Shown: in pieces, positions 42,301 through 50,441 of the stretch | How positions within the stretch are numbered: the first letter of the stretch is position 1 | Layout: each line of letters begins with the position of its first letter | Assembly (NCBI RefSeq): GCF_018128025.1 | Contig: NZ_JAGSCS010000004.1 | Location: forward strand, 123,128 to 187,127 | DNA: 64,000 nt | Origin: Proteiniclasticum sediminis | GTDB taxonomy: Bacteria; Bacillota; Clostridia; Clostridiales; Clostridiaceae | Direction: 5' to 3' | Notes under the pieces: model-generated | Told to the model about the DNA's origin: nothing | Databases searched by the model: none | What the model saw: only the letters and a program-made list of their open reading frames with translations | Program-made: the position numbers and the translations under genes

Positions 42301-44710
42301 CGGCTGCATTCACTGCGGTATCCAGCGGTTCCAGACCACCCTTCATCCAGAGTTCGAAGGTGAACTCCCCAGCAACCAGTGGTCTGCCGGACAGGGTTTT
42401 CATGCCTTCCAGGTCGAGTCTTGTGGGGGCCGGTTTGTAGCTGTTCAGGAAGACCAGCCCACCTTCGGGATACTTGGCTGTGGCCGTTAAGGTCCCATCC
42501 AGGTTGTCCACGACGGTGACGACGATTTTGTGCATCTTGGTGTCATAGGTGACTCCACCTAAGCTTCCCAATACTTCACGGACATAGTAGGTGTAGGTTC
42601 CTGGCTGGGTGAAGTTCAGTGCGTCAAAGGCGAAGAGGCCGTTCACGTCATTCTTGGCTTCATCCCAAGGTTCCTCTGCGCCATCTTTCCAGAGTTCGAA
42701 GGTGAACTCTCCAGCGACCAGCGGTCGTCCGGAAAGCATCTTGGTTCCCGAGAGAATAATGGAGGTGGAACCAGCTTTGTAGGTGTTCGTGATGGAAACA
42801 TTCTGGGGACTGACCACAGCCACCAGGTGGCCCTTCAGGTCATCCGTCACCGTGACGGTGACGATCTTGTCCGTGGTGTCATAGGTGACTCCGCCTAAGC
42901 TTCCTGCCACTTCTGCCACCTTGAAGGTGTAGATTCCAGGTTCCGTGATCTTCAGGGCCGGGAAGCTGAAGCTTCCATCAGCTGCGTTGTAAACTGCCAT
43001 CCCAATGGGTACGCCTTGGGCATCCTTCAGAATGAAGCTGAACTCCTTCTCCAGGAGAGGACGTCCCACCAGGGTCTTGGTGCCGCCAATGGTCACATCC
43101 ACCGGGGCAGCCTTGTAGGTGTTGGTGATGAGCGTATTTTCCGGGGTGACCTGTGCCACCAGCTTTCCCTTAAGATCATCCGTGACCTTCACGGTGACAA
43201 TCTTTTCGGAAAGATCATAGGTGACTCCACCCAGGGATCCGGACTGCTCGACGATCTTGAAGGTGTAGGTTCCCACGGAAGAGAAGCCCAGAGCCGGGAA
43301 GCTGAAGCTTCCGTCAGCGGCATTGAATACCGCCACACCCACCTGACCGAAGTCATCCTTGAGAATAAAGCTGAACTCACCCGCCAAAAGCGGTCGGCCT
43401 GTCAGGGACTTGGTGCCCCGGATGGTTACCGAAACGGGATCTGGCTTATAGGTGTTCGTGATGGGAACATTCACCGGGCTGACCACAGCACTGAGATTTC
43501 CCTTGCCGTCATCGGTGACGGTGACGGTGATCTTCTTGTCTGCGGTGTCGTAGGTTACCCCCGGAAGGGCTCCAGGCAGCTCGGCGATGTAGAAGGTGTA
43601 GACGCCTGGGGCTGTGAACTGAAGAGCCGGGAAGCTGAAGCTTCCGTTGGCGGCATTCTTTACAGCCGTGCCGATCTGAACACCCTGGGCATCCTTCAGG
43701 ATAAAACTGAATTCATTGGCCAGAAGGGGTCTGCCCACAAGAGTCTTCGTTCCGGCGATGGTAGCATTGGCGGGAACCAGGGTGTAAGTGTTGGTGACCT
43801 TGAGACCAGTGGCATCATAGGTGACCACATAGCCTTCCGAAGTTCGTCCACCCGGTCCAATGACCGTATTGCCATCCAGTTCGCGGATGTAGTAGCTGGT
43901 GTAGATTTCGCCATCCAGCGTGGTGCGGGGGACCTTGATGGCGCGGTTCGTGAACCCGGCATCGGTGGGTCCTGTGATCGTCAGGGGATTAATGGGGTTT
44001 TTCTGGGCATCCATGGCGATGATGACATCCGTTCCGGAAGGAGCGACACCATAGATTTTAAAGGTTGCGGTTTTTGCAGGATTTGCGGGTCCGCCGATCC
44101 ACTGCTTGGCAATGGTCAGGTCCACAGGAAGAATATAGAACTTGATTTCGCCTTCCACATCATGGCCTCGTCCAATTCCCCGGACATAGGTCCAGTTGTT
44201 CTCCACGAGAACGCTTCGGGGGAAGATGAACACGGTGAAGTGGCTGTCTTTGGTGTTTCCGTTGAGATCCGTCGGCGGATAGGTCGTGCCGTCAATCTTG
44301 ATGCTTTCGCCAGCAGGATAGACATGCACCGGGTATTCGGTGTGTCCGTTGATTTGCATCAGTTCCAGCATATGGGTCGATTTCACGGCCACATAGAGTT
44401 CTCCGTTCTGGATCCAGACCAGACCATTGAGCATGGTGTGATCATTAGTGGATGTTCCAAAGAACGCCTCCACCACCATGAATCCGTCATCAGAATTGTA
44501 AACGTAGGGCAAAGCCATGGGGACCACGGCAGCCAGCGGTTCTGCTTCCGTCACCACCGGCGCTGGGGCCGGATCCGGCGCCAGCGCCGGTTCAAGAACC
44601 GGAGCATCCGTTGGGGTTTCCTCTGCACTGATCTTCAGCGCATTGGGCATGATCATGGCAAATGCCAAGAAGAAACTGAGCGCTATTCTAGTCCACCTGT
44701 TCCGTCTCAT
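39380..44710 (-). CDS. Giant sortase-anchored surface protein with eleven isopeptide-type repeats
   Basis: 1,776 residues. Signal peptide 1-29; Pro/Ala-rich linker to ~65; N-terminal domain to ~315. Eleven repeats of ~114 residues (about 317-1560) each start G-x-K-x-L-x-GRPL, have an E in the middle (VKEKAGSLGGVTY) and end F-x-N-(S/T)-Y, the Lys-Glu-Asn trio of FctA/Spy0128-like domains that form Lys-Asn isopeptide bonds. A CnaB domain (~1565-1650) and a SpaA-like domain (~1660-1735) follow, then LPQTG (1743-1747), a membrane segment and RKKRSLT. Repeats 5-7 and 8-10 form a duplicated triplet. It should be a long, protease-resistant wall stalk or adhesin. Start follows AAGGAGGGTGAG. Confidence 0.93.
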   Translation of the reverse strand: MRRNRWTRIALSFFLAFAMIMPNALKISAEETPTDAPVLEPALAPDPAPAPVVTEAEPLAAVVPMALPYVYNSDDGFMVVEAFFGTSTNDHTMLNGLVWIQNGELYVAVKSTHMLELMQINGHTEYPVHVYPAGESIKIDGTTYPPTDLNGNTKDSHFTVFIFPRSVLVENNWTYVRGIGRGHDVEGEIKFYILPVDLTIAKQWIGGPANPAKTATFKIYGVAPSGTDVIIAMDAQKNPINPLTITGPTDAGFTNRAIKVPRTTLDGEIYTSYYIRELDGNTVIGPGGRTSEGYVVTYDATGLKVTNTYTLVPANATIAGTKTLVGRPLLANEFSFILKDAQGVQIGTAVKNAANGSFSFPALQFTAPGVYTFYIAELPGALPGVTYDTADKKITVTVTDDGKGNLSAVVSPVNVPITNTYKPDPVSVTIRGTKSLTGRPLLAGEFSFILKDDFGQVGVAVFNAADGSFSFPALGFSSVGTYTFKIVEQSGSLGGVTYDLSEKIVTVKVTDDLKGKLVAQVTPENTLITNTYKAAPVDVTIGGTKTLVGRPLLEKEFSFILKDAQGVPIGMAVYNAADGSFSFPALKITEPGIYTFKVAEVAGSLGGVTYDTTDKIVTVTVTDDLKGHLVAVVSPQNVSITNTYKAGSTSIILSGTKMLSGRPLVAGEFTFELWKDGAEEPWDEAKNDVNGLFAFDALNFTQPGTYTYYVREVLGSLGGVTYDTKMHKIVVTVVDNLDGTLTATAKYPEGGLVFLNSYKPAPTRLDLEGMKTLSGRPLVAGEFTFELWMKGGLEPLDTAVNAADGKFSFDAQMFDKAGVFTFLVKEKAGSLGGVTYDDTLFEITVTVVDNLDGTLTATPKYPEGGLLFENTYKPGLTRLALQGMKELTGRPLVAGEFIFELWEKGGEMPILTAVNTADGKFMFDAIAYEEPGTYEYLIKEKAGTLGGVTYDEAIHAVTVKVVDNLDGTLTATAKYPEGGLIFKNSYKPAPTSIILEGMKNLVGRPLVPGEFTFELWKKGDEMPFLTAVNGADGKFAFAAIPYDKPGTYEYLIKEKVETLGGVTYDVAIHPVTVKVVDNLDGTLTATAKYPEGGLLFMNSYKPAPTRLVLEGMKTLSGRPLVAGEFTFELWMKGGLEPLDTAVNAADGKFSFDAQMFDKAGVFTFLVKEKVGSLGGVTYDDTLFEITVTVKDNLDGTLTATPTYPEGGLLFENTYKPGLTRLALQGMKELTGRPLVAGEFTFELWEKGGEMPILTAVNTADGKFMFEAIAYEEPGTYEYLIKETVGTLGGVTYDEAIHAVTVKVVDNLDGTLTAKATYPEGGLVFENSYEPAPTSIILEGLKNLDGRPLVAGEFTFELWELEGEAPLKTAVNDADGKFMFEALHYTEPGTYEYLVKETAEDLGGVTYDAAVIHIMVKVVDNLDGTLTATAIYPEGGLVFENSYKAEPTTLIIEGLKELIGRPLLAEEFTFELWEMEGEEALLTAKNAADGKFAFAPLEFDQPGTYHFMVVEVKGMGYAITYDETVFHVKVEVVDNLDGTLTATATYSEAEAIVFTNSYDVVDVGGEKLWDDLGVRPAKVVINLYRNGELYDDMEVVPGEGGKWFFTFEDLAEFDPEGEPYLYTVEEVPVAGYVPTVNGFNITNRLLRATARIIKIDDADDPVAGVEFEIYDKDSKLVFKGKTNAEGILEVELPLGTYTVKETAAPKGYIIDDEIHTVVLSADKTTVELEVVNILEIEDVEPKPLPQTGSAGTGVFYLMGVLTLLGGAFLLRKKRSLT

Positions 44711-44872
44711 TCTTTCTCACCCTCCTTGAATTTTGCGTAGGACAACATCAGCCGATGAGTACATCTTCGTGTGACAATGGTTTCCAATACTTGTTTCGCC
44801 TGCGGTCATTTCGGATAGCAGCCCCTTCCTTGGGAATCTCTTTTGGGGAACCACAATCCAAATCCAAATCGA

Positions 44873-44903
44873 ACTTTATACTATTATTCTATTTTATTCG
44901 ACA
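44873..44903 (-). promoter_or_regulatory. Candidate Spo0A-type promoter of the giant surface protein
   Basis: On the minus strand TGTCGAATAAAA (0A-box core at 44897-44903) is followed after 13 bases by TAGTATAAAG, a possible -10. The box would overlap the -35 position, as in many Spo0A-activated promoters. The first ten bases after A match the box upstream of the paralogous gene (TGTCGAATAA). Function is inferred. Confidence 0.4.
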
Positions 44904-45182
44904 TTCCATATCAACCAATTTATAATTTAACTCAAATTATAGGTTAGCAATCCGGCAATCATACACAACATTTTCAAATCCATAGATTCTGATCATCCTT
45001 CCATGGCGAAGCCATTAAACGGGACACGGAAAAATAGCCAGAATCTATCAAACCCCAGCATTTGAGCCAATTTTGTTCACCGTTTCAGCAAAAATCCGTT
45101 TACGATTTTGAACCTTCACTATAAGAAACCCAGATATAAACATTTCATCACCAGCAGTAACACTTCCTTTACATTCAAGACT

Positions 45183-45223
45183 AAAAAACCGTGCAACCCA
45201 TTGATTTCAATGGAATTGCACGG
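45183..45223 (-). terminator. Orphan strong terminator hairpin
   Basis: CCGTGCAA with TTGCACGG encloses CCATTGA with TCAATGG, giving about 15 base pairs, followed on the minus strand by six T residues. No gene lies between it and the terminator at 45561, so it may end a small RNA or act as an attenuator in the surface-protein leader. Confidence 0.7.
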
Positions 45224-45560
45224 TACAAACCGTTCATGTTTTCCCCTGGCTTTTTCATTGCCCCCACGAAAATACAAAACTTGCGATAACGGATAATTAT
45301 TATTACAATTTTTCCAATCAGATGAGTTATTACTCAAAATCTGCAAACAAATCAGTTTTCGTCAAAAACTTATCACTTTCGAACTTTCGATGCTCTTTTT
45401 TCGCCAAATTCTCTCTTTCCAGGATCCCTTCTGGATCCTTCTTTCTCCGCCAGCCCTGGACCTTAACCCGATGCCCGGCAAGCCCTCAAACCCGGGCAGA
45501 TAAAAGCATGGCGAAGAAGATTTGAAGAGCTAAAAAAAGGTGAACCCCAACGAGAAGCGT

Positions 45561-45597
45561 AAAAAAAGAACCGCAGCTCCTTAGGAGGGAGCGGCGG
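45561..45597 (-). terminator. Terminator of the VIT/vWA gene
   Basis: CCGCCGCTCC and GGAGCTGCGG pair at nine of ten positions and are followed by TTCTTTTTTT on the minus strand, ~18 bases after the stop codon. Confidence 0.8.
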
Positions 45598-45614
45598 CTC
45601 TTGCAGCACATATC

Positions 45615-48002
45615 TTATAAAGCTTTAGCCAAGGCAATGTTGGCAATGTTGGTGATGTTGGACTTGATGTCCCGCTCAAAGATCTCATGGGCATTTTCCA
45701 CAGAAGATTTAGAGATATTGAGGGTACCTGCGGTGATGAACTTCTTCTGGGTGGGGGTAGCAGAAGTGACCAGAGCGCCCACTTCTTCCAGGGACTCCTT
45801 GTACTTCAGGTCGGATACCTGGCTCACCAGACTCTTCTGGACATCCCGGATCCGTTCCTTCATGAGGTTCTTCTTCTCCGCCAGATCGTAGGCCACACGG
45901 AAGAGCATGTAGTTGCGCTCCGTGATGAGCTTTTCCTCTTCAATGAGGGTGCGGATGATGTAGCGCAGCGCCTTGGATACGTTATTCAGATAGATGGAAG
46001 TGGTTTCGGAACCCACCAGGAAGGCCAGAAGGGCCCGCAGGGTGGTTTCCAGAATTTCTTCCGGCGTTTCTTCACCCAGGTTCAGGAAGGAACCGTCAGC
46101 CTGCTGATTCTTCGCCAGAACGCGCAGCAGGTTATCCCGGTCGTACCGGATGGCATTTTTTGCTTCCTTATGGGTGAGACCCGTGGAGGCCATCTTTTCC
46201 CGGATATTGGCATCAAAGCTGTAGGCTGCCTCATCCAGGAAGTAGCCTCGGGCAAGATTCTTCATGGTGGTCTCATCCATATCCACGGGAACGATCTTAT
46301 GGAGACCGATGCCCAGCACCGGATCCTCGATGGTTTCCATCATGATAAAGCTGGTCTCCGAGGAGATGATGGAATTTTCCTTGGACAGCCGAAGAATTTC
46401 TTCCTTGATCTGCTCCGCTTCGACGCCTCGTGCAGAACGTTCCTTCTCCACCAGGGATTCGATCCGCTTTCGAGCCCAGACTTTTTTGATCAGCTTGGAG
46501 TTTTCTTCAATCTCCAGCTTGTCCAGGTCGATGTGCATGGTGTAGTCCACATCATCCACCACACCGTGGATATCGATGCTTCCTTCGATGTAGCCGTTGA
46601 CCAGGGCAAAGATGGTGAAGGGCTCCCGGTCATAAAGATAGGTAATGGTACCCGGATAGGTCTTTTCCACCACCATATCCCCGAAGTTGATGCCCGTCAC
46701 ATCCAGCTGGGGATTGTGAATCCGGTTAAACTGCCGGAGAATAATGTCGTCGATGCGCTCTCCTTCATCAATGAACTCGGGGCGGCCATTGCCCACCTCC
46801 GCCAGCTTGTTGATGAAGTAGCTGTTGACTTCGGTGTCCATGCCGATGGGGAAGATTCGATTGATGCCCACGTTGGAGCGGACATATTCCAGTACTTCGT
46901 CCTCATTTTCCACATTGTCATCGGTGAAGAGGAAAATCGTATTTTCCTCACCGTCTTCTTCCGCTTCCCGGATGGCATCCTTCAAAGCATCAAAGGTGCT
47001 GTCTCCCTCCCGGGTGGTGAGTCCTTCCACCCACTCCGTGGCCGCAGCCAGGTTTTCCTTGGTGAACTTCACCTTTCCGCCGGCGGAGAACTTGTAGACT
47101 TCCTCATTGTAGGCGATGAGGTTGAACTTATCCCCCTCATCAAGGCTTCTTAGGGCAATGAGCACGGCATTCTTGGCTTCTTCGAGCTTAAATCCCTCCA
47201 TGGAGACACTGGTGTCCAGGATGAAGCTGTAGTTCGTGGTGTACTCCACGGGGATATCCGGCAGCACCGGCGTCAGCTTCAGCATGAGGATGGCCTTTTC
47301 TTCCTCGTCCTCAAAATAGCTGTAGGCCATGCCTGCCGCAACCTGGGACTTCGTTTCCCGAAGCCGCAGGATAAAGTCGTGATCCAGGGTCTGTTCCTTG
47401 GAGACCGTTACCTTGGACAGGGTATCATCTTCCCGCTCCACTTTGATCTTGTGGCTGGGGGACTTGAAGTCCATGCGGGAATAGGATTCCACCAGAAGAG
47501 ACAGGTAGAAATCCACGTCTTCGGTCTCTTCCTCTTCGTCATCCTCGGTGTAATACACCGGATCCACCACCGAAGGGATATAGAGGGTCAGCGTGTCATC
47601 CTCATAGGTGAGCTGATCCATATAGGTAATTTTCAGATTAACCTTCTCATTGGGAAGGATGTTGCCGATGGTGACGGTGAAGTACTCGTCATCCTTCTGC
47701 TCCAGAGTAAGGGTGTTGATCCCCTCTTCCTTGCTTTCCTTCAGCGTCGTCAGTACGCCGTCCCGGGACTCCACCACGGCTTTCAGATTGCGTCCGCCCA
47801 AATTCACCTCAATGCCGGTGATCAGGGACGTGGTGGGAATGGGAAAGCTATACACCCCTTCGATATTTTCCCCGGTGGTGTTCTTATAGTCCTGGGAAAT
47901 CGTGTATTCCGTATATTCGCCGCAGATATTTCCCGTGACTTCCAGCCGGTTCAGCTTGACCTTTTTGTTGTCCTTGCCGGCAAGTCCGTATTTCTTCATC
48001 AT
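45615..48002 (-). CDS. VIT and von Willebrand A domain protein
   Basis: 795 residues. A VIT domain (~15-140: NICGEYTEYTISQDYKNTTG, VYSFPIPTTSLITGIEVNLG) precedes a vWA domain (~255-430) with a complete MIDAS start, FILDTSVSMEG, and later FLFTDDNVENEDEV. The ~350-residue C-terminus is helical. This is the inter-alpha-trypsin-inhibitor heavy chain layout. There is no signal peptide, membrane segment or anchor, so it looks cytoplasmic. The MIDAS implies metal-dependent ligand binding; partner unknown. Ribosome site AGGAGGTAAC. A structured RNA with promoter and terminator lies upstream. Confidence 0.85.
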   Translation of the reverse strand: MMKKYGLAGKDNKKVKLNRLEVTGNICGEYTEYTISQDYKNTTGENIEGVYSFPIPTTSLITGIEVNLGGRNLKAVVESRDGVLTTLKESKEEGINTLTLEQKDDEYFTVTIGNILPNEKVNLKITYMDQLTYEDDTLTLYIPSVVDPVYYTEDDEEEETEDVDFYLSLLVESYSRMDFKSPSHKIKVEREDDTLSKVTVSKEQTLDHDFILRLRETKSQVAAGMAYSYFEDEEEKAILMLKLTPVLPDIPVEYTTNYSFILDTSVSMEGFKLEEAKNAVLIALRSLDEGDKFNLIAYNEEVYKFSAGGKVKFTKENLAAATEWVEGLTTREGDSTFDALKDAIREAEEDGEENTIFLFTDDNVENEDEVLEYVRSNVGINRIFPIGMDTEVNSYFINKLAEVGNGRPEFIDEGERIDDIILRQFNRIHNPQLDVTGINFGDMVVEKTYPGTITYLYDREPFTIFALVNGYIEGSIDIHGVVDDVDYTMHIDLDKLEIEENSKLIKKVWARKRIESLVEKERSARGVEAEQIKEEILRLSKENSIISSETSFIMMETIEDPVLGIGLHKIVPVDMDETTMKNLARGYFLDEAAYSFDANIREKMASTGLTHKEAKNAIRYDRDNLLRVLAKNQQADGSFLNLGEETPEEILETTLRALLAFLVGSETTSIYLNNVSKALRYIIRTLIEEEKLITERNYMLFRVAYDLAEKKNLMKERIRDVQKSLVSQVSDLKYKESLEEVGALVTSATPTQKKFITAGTLNISKSSVENAHEIFERDIKSNITNIANIALAKAL

Positions 48003-48136
48003 CAGTTACCTCCTATAAAGGCCGTCTATTACACCTATTATAAGCGAAAGCCCCCCGGCGTTCAAAGGGAGATTGGTGAAACTCCAGAAAAAAGCCCCGT
48101 TTCCCCTGAAGCTTCGCATCTTCATGGAAAAATTTG

Positions 48137-48276
48137 CAAAAAAATAAGTGCCGAAGCACTTATTTCATGGGGGCCTGGACTAGCCAGGCTCCGCATTGGA
48201 GACTACTTTGGCGGCATTTTTCCTCTAAGGGTTCCTGCCCCGCTTCATCTCCCGCGATACCGTTTACCGGCATCAC
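48137..48276 (-). ncRNA. Structured RNA of ~140 nt (small RNA or leader/riboswitch), unidentified
   Basis: Promoter, folded body and terminator are all visible. From the predicted start the RNA can form GATGCCG/CGGTATC, then GGAGA/TCTCC enclosing GGCA/TGCC, then GCCTGG/CCAGGC, then the terminator AATAAGTGC/GCACTTATT followed by seven T residues. The loop between the inner stem arms (AGGAACCCTTAGAGGAAAAA) is purine-rich. It ends 135 bases upstream of the VIT/vWA start codon, so it may be an independent small RNA or an attenuating riboswitch of that gene. I compared it from memory with common riboswitch cores and found no match. Confidence 0.6.
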
Positions 48277-48282
48277 GTTCTT

Positions 48283-48311
48283 AGTATAGTAGAATCTTTC
48301 TCGAAAATCAA
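48283..48311 (-). promoter_or_regulatory. Sigma-A promoter of the structured RNA
   Basis: TTGATT, 17 bases, TATACT on the minus strand. Near-consensus with ideal spacing, and the start point falls a few bases before the first stem. Confidence 0.75.
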
Positions 48312-48422
48312 CGAAAATCCGAAAAAATACATACTGTATATATATATCCGTTAGAGCCCCAAGGGTGATCAGTGTTGGCTCATCCTCGAAGAAAAGGCTA
48401 TACTTCTCTTCCTGGGTAACTC

Positions 48423-49256
48423 TTAGGATCGGCCTTCGCTGGATCGTCGGTCCTCCAACTGGATGACCTTGACCTTGTGCTCATGGTTTCGGATATGGTT
48501 CATGCAGTACTCATAGGAGCCTTCGCAGGTGCTGCAGTAACGGAACTCCATGTTCGGGTCATCCCGCTCTGTGATCCCGCAGGTGGTGCACATGTGGATG
48601 GTGGCAATCTTTGTGTTGATATGGGCCGCCTCGATGTTTCGCCGCATCTGCTGAGTCTTGGACCGCCTCTGGGAGTCCCGCATGAGACGGGGACCGAAGA
48701 AGAGGATGAAGTTCAGGACGGAGATGCCGATGATCACTTTCCCTGTGAGATCCGCCGTGAAGAAGTTGAACACAAGTATCGCCGCAGAAAAGTACCCCAG
48801 GTATTTGACCCGTACCGGGAGAATAAAGTAGATGTTCACCAGGCTGTCGGGATACGTGGCCGCATAGGCAAAGAACAGGGTCATGTTCAGGTAGGTGGTG
48901 GTGGTGAAGCCCATGACGAAGCCTCCCACGATGGTAAAAATGAGCCCCAGAAGATAGTAGAGGTTAAACCGGGCGGTGCCCCAGGTCATTTCCAGCACCC
49001 TTCCAATGTAGAAATAGAAGAAGAGGCTGATGACGAGAAGCCAGCTGCCCGACTCCGGGACAAAGATAAAGGTGAAGATCCGCCACACCTGCCCCGCCAG
49101 GATGGCATCCCGGTTGAAATAGAGCAGCGTGCTCAGCAGATTGTTGGAAAAGAGATCCACCACAAAGACGAGGAAGGACCCCATCATAATATACTTCATC
49201 AGGTCTTTGACGGCGAACTTCGCCACAAATCGTTCAAGTCGATCCAATATTTTCAT
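48423..49256 (-). CDS. Rhomboid-like membrane protein without catalytic serine, with zinc ribbon tail
   Basis: 277 residues from the ATG behind ATAGGAGTAG. Five to six membrane segments between residues ~20 and 190 have the rhomboid/derlin layout, including VWRIFTFIFVPES and FYFYIGRVLEMTWGTARFNL. The protease GxSG motif is absent, so it is probably a pseudoprotease. The cytosolic C-terminus has CTTCG and YCSTCEGSYEYCMNH, a zinc ribbon. It may bind membrane protein clients; function inferred from fold only. Confidence 0.75.
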   Translation of the reverse strand: MKILDRLERFVAKFAVKDLMKYIMMGSFLVFVVDLFSNNLLSTLLYFNRDAILAGQVWRIFTFIFVPESGSWLLVISLFFYFYIGRVLEMTWGTARFNLYYLLGLIFTIVGGFVMGFTTTTYLNMTLFFAYAATYPDSLVNIYFILPVRVKYLGYFSAAILVFNFFTADLTGKVIIGISVLNFILFFGPRLMRDSQRRSKTQQMRRNIEAAHINTKIATIHMCTTCGITERDDPNMEFRYCSTCEGSYEYCMNHIRNHEHKVKVIQLEDRRSSEGRS

Positions 49257-49493
49257 AACTACTCCTATGTCCAAGATTTGGAACCTGTCCAGGATTTTTT
49301 ATCAGCTTAGCACACGGGCATTAAACGGCGCTTAAGCTCTGTTTTATTTTACCATAAGTTCCCGGGAAGCAGAAATCCATGGGCAAGAGAGATTTCGTCC
49401 ATCAGTTCCTTTCTCCGGTACTGTACTCCACCTGACCTTCCCCGAAAAATGGGGAAAGTTCAGTACTGGACCCTTCTCCCTTGCATTTAGCCG

Positions 49494-49523
49494 TTGCCAG
49501 CCTCCCGGGAAAATCATTATAAT
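49494..49523 (+). promoter_or_regulatory. Promoter of the small membrane protein gene
   Basis: TTGCCA, 18 bases, TATAAT, ~50 bases upstream of the start codon. The 237-base gap before it, back to the divergent rhomboid-like gene, holds only a GTACTG/CAGTAC and CTTCCCC/GGGGAAAG hairpin near 49425-49485. Confidence 0.65.
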
Positions 49524-49575
49524 GAAGGAAGAACCCGGGATTCCTTTTTCCCGGACACCGAAGGGAGAATGTCTT

Positions 49576-49764
49576 ATGCTGAAATTTCTTCTCGATCTGA
49601 TCTTTGTGGCAGGTCTGGCCCTCATTACCTTTTTTGGTCTGGGACCCGTGATTCTGGCCGACGGCTCCTCCACGGAGCGCATGATCACCCTGGCCGTGGT
49701 CCTGGCCATTTACTTCGGCTGGATCGCTCTTTTTCGCTTCCTTCGCCGCAAGCGCTCCCGCTGA
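49576..49764 (+). CDS. Small two-pass membrane protein
   Basis: 62 residues from the ATG behind AAGGGAG; an earlier in-frame ATG is in the leader. Two membrane segments (LDLIFVAGLALITFFGLGPV and ITLAVVLAIYFGWIALFRFL) and a basic end RRKRSR. Unknown function; hairpin-like GGGCG...CGCCC follows. Confidence 0.65.
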   Translation: MLKFLLDLIFVAGLALITFFGLGPVILADGSSTERMITLAVVLAIYFGWIALFRFLRRKRSR

Positions 49765-49883
49765 AAAGGGATTCTTCAGGATAATTTCAAGATTTGTCAT
49801 GGAAAAACCAAGGAATCTGTTCTATACTTTTCTAGGAAGACCTAGAAGGGCGGGCATTTTTCGCCCCTTTCGCCTGGTCATGC

Positions 49884-49889
49884 TATAAT
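49884..49889 (+). promoter_or_regulatory. Extended -10 promoter of the next gene
   Basis: TGCTATAAT, an extended -10 element with a perfect hexamer, 30 bases upstream of the start codon. No good -35 at the usual distance, as is common for extended -10 promoters. Confidence 0.5.
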
Positions 49890-49919
49890 GAAACGAAATG
49901 AGAACCTTTGGAGGCACAA

Positions 49920-50426
49920 ATGAAATACGTTTGGAAAGCAATCTGGTTCATCCAGGCCCTCATCGCCCGGCTGATCCCCATGATCCTTTTCTTTGCCGCC
50001 CACGCCGTGGGCGAAGTGTACAGCTATAACTGGAATCCCCTGCAGTTCCTGGATCTGAAAAATTTGCCAGGCATGTACGGTTCCTATCTTTTCCTCTACG
50101 GAGCGCTGGGACTCATCATCCTCATCCTCTTCTTCATGAAGCTGCCCATCATTGCCCGGGTGATGACCGTGGGAATCCTCTTCTCCCAGCTCCAGTTTTT
50201 CCTGGCTCGGTATGATGCCTATATTTATGGCAACACCGATTCCAACCCCTACTACCGCTTCTACATGAGCATCCTCTTCTCCGTGATCCTGGGCTTTGTG
50301 CTTCAGGTCATGTGGCGGCTGATCCTTCAAGGCCTCCGCCAGGGACGCTACAAGCTCACCATGAGCGCGGCCCGTCGGCGCCAGGGCAAACCCGCCCGAA
50401 AGTCCACAAAAAAACAGAGCGCATAA
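49920..50426 (+). CDS. Four-pass membrane protein, unknown
   Basis: 168 residues from the ATG after TTTGGAGGCACAA. Membrane segments lie near 5-35, 55-75, 78-98 and 115-140 (LFLYGALGLIILILFFMKLP; MSILFSVILGFVLQVMWRLI), with a strongly basic tail (RRRQGKPARKSTKKQSA). Followed after 15 bases by the LDCC-motif peptide gene, so probably one transcript. No family recognised. Confidence 0.7.
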   Translation: MKYVWKAIWFIQALIARLIPMILFFAAHAVGEVYSYNWNPLQFLDLKNLPGMYGSYLFLYGALGLIILILFFMKLPIIARVMTVGILFSQLQFFLARYDAYIYGNTDSNPYYRFYMSILFSVILGFVLQVMWRLILQGLRQGRYKLTMSAARRRQGKPARKSTKKQSA

Positions 50427-50441
50427 AACGAGGTGAATACG

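Larger units (their letters stand above)
44711..45560. other. Long non-coding region upstream of the giant surface protein
   Basis: About 850 bases without a supportable gene; frames such as the 75-codon one near 45119-45346 are low-complexity and lack ribosome sites. It contains one perfect TGTCGAA box, a strong orphan hairpin with T tract (45183-45223), and a GGATCC-containing hairpin near 45420. It is probably the regulatory leader of the surface-protein gene, perhaps with a small RNA. Confidence 0.55.

Noticed and set aside
39380-44710. Repeats as a mobile element or assembly artefact
   Set aside because: The repeats stay in frame, keep the isopeptide residues and differ by many silent changes, so they are protein repeats.
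43016-44740. 574-codon plus-strand ORF antisense to the giant surface protein
   Set aside because: It mirrors the repeat structure of the real gene, has no ribosome site, and its product resembles no protein family; the minus-strand gene has clear domains.
45119-45346. 75-codon minus-strand ORF upstream of the surface protein
   Set aside because: It runs straight through the orphan terminator hairpin and has no ribosome site.
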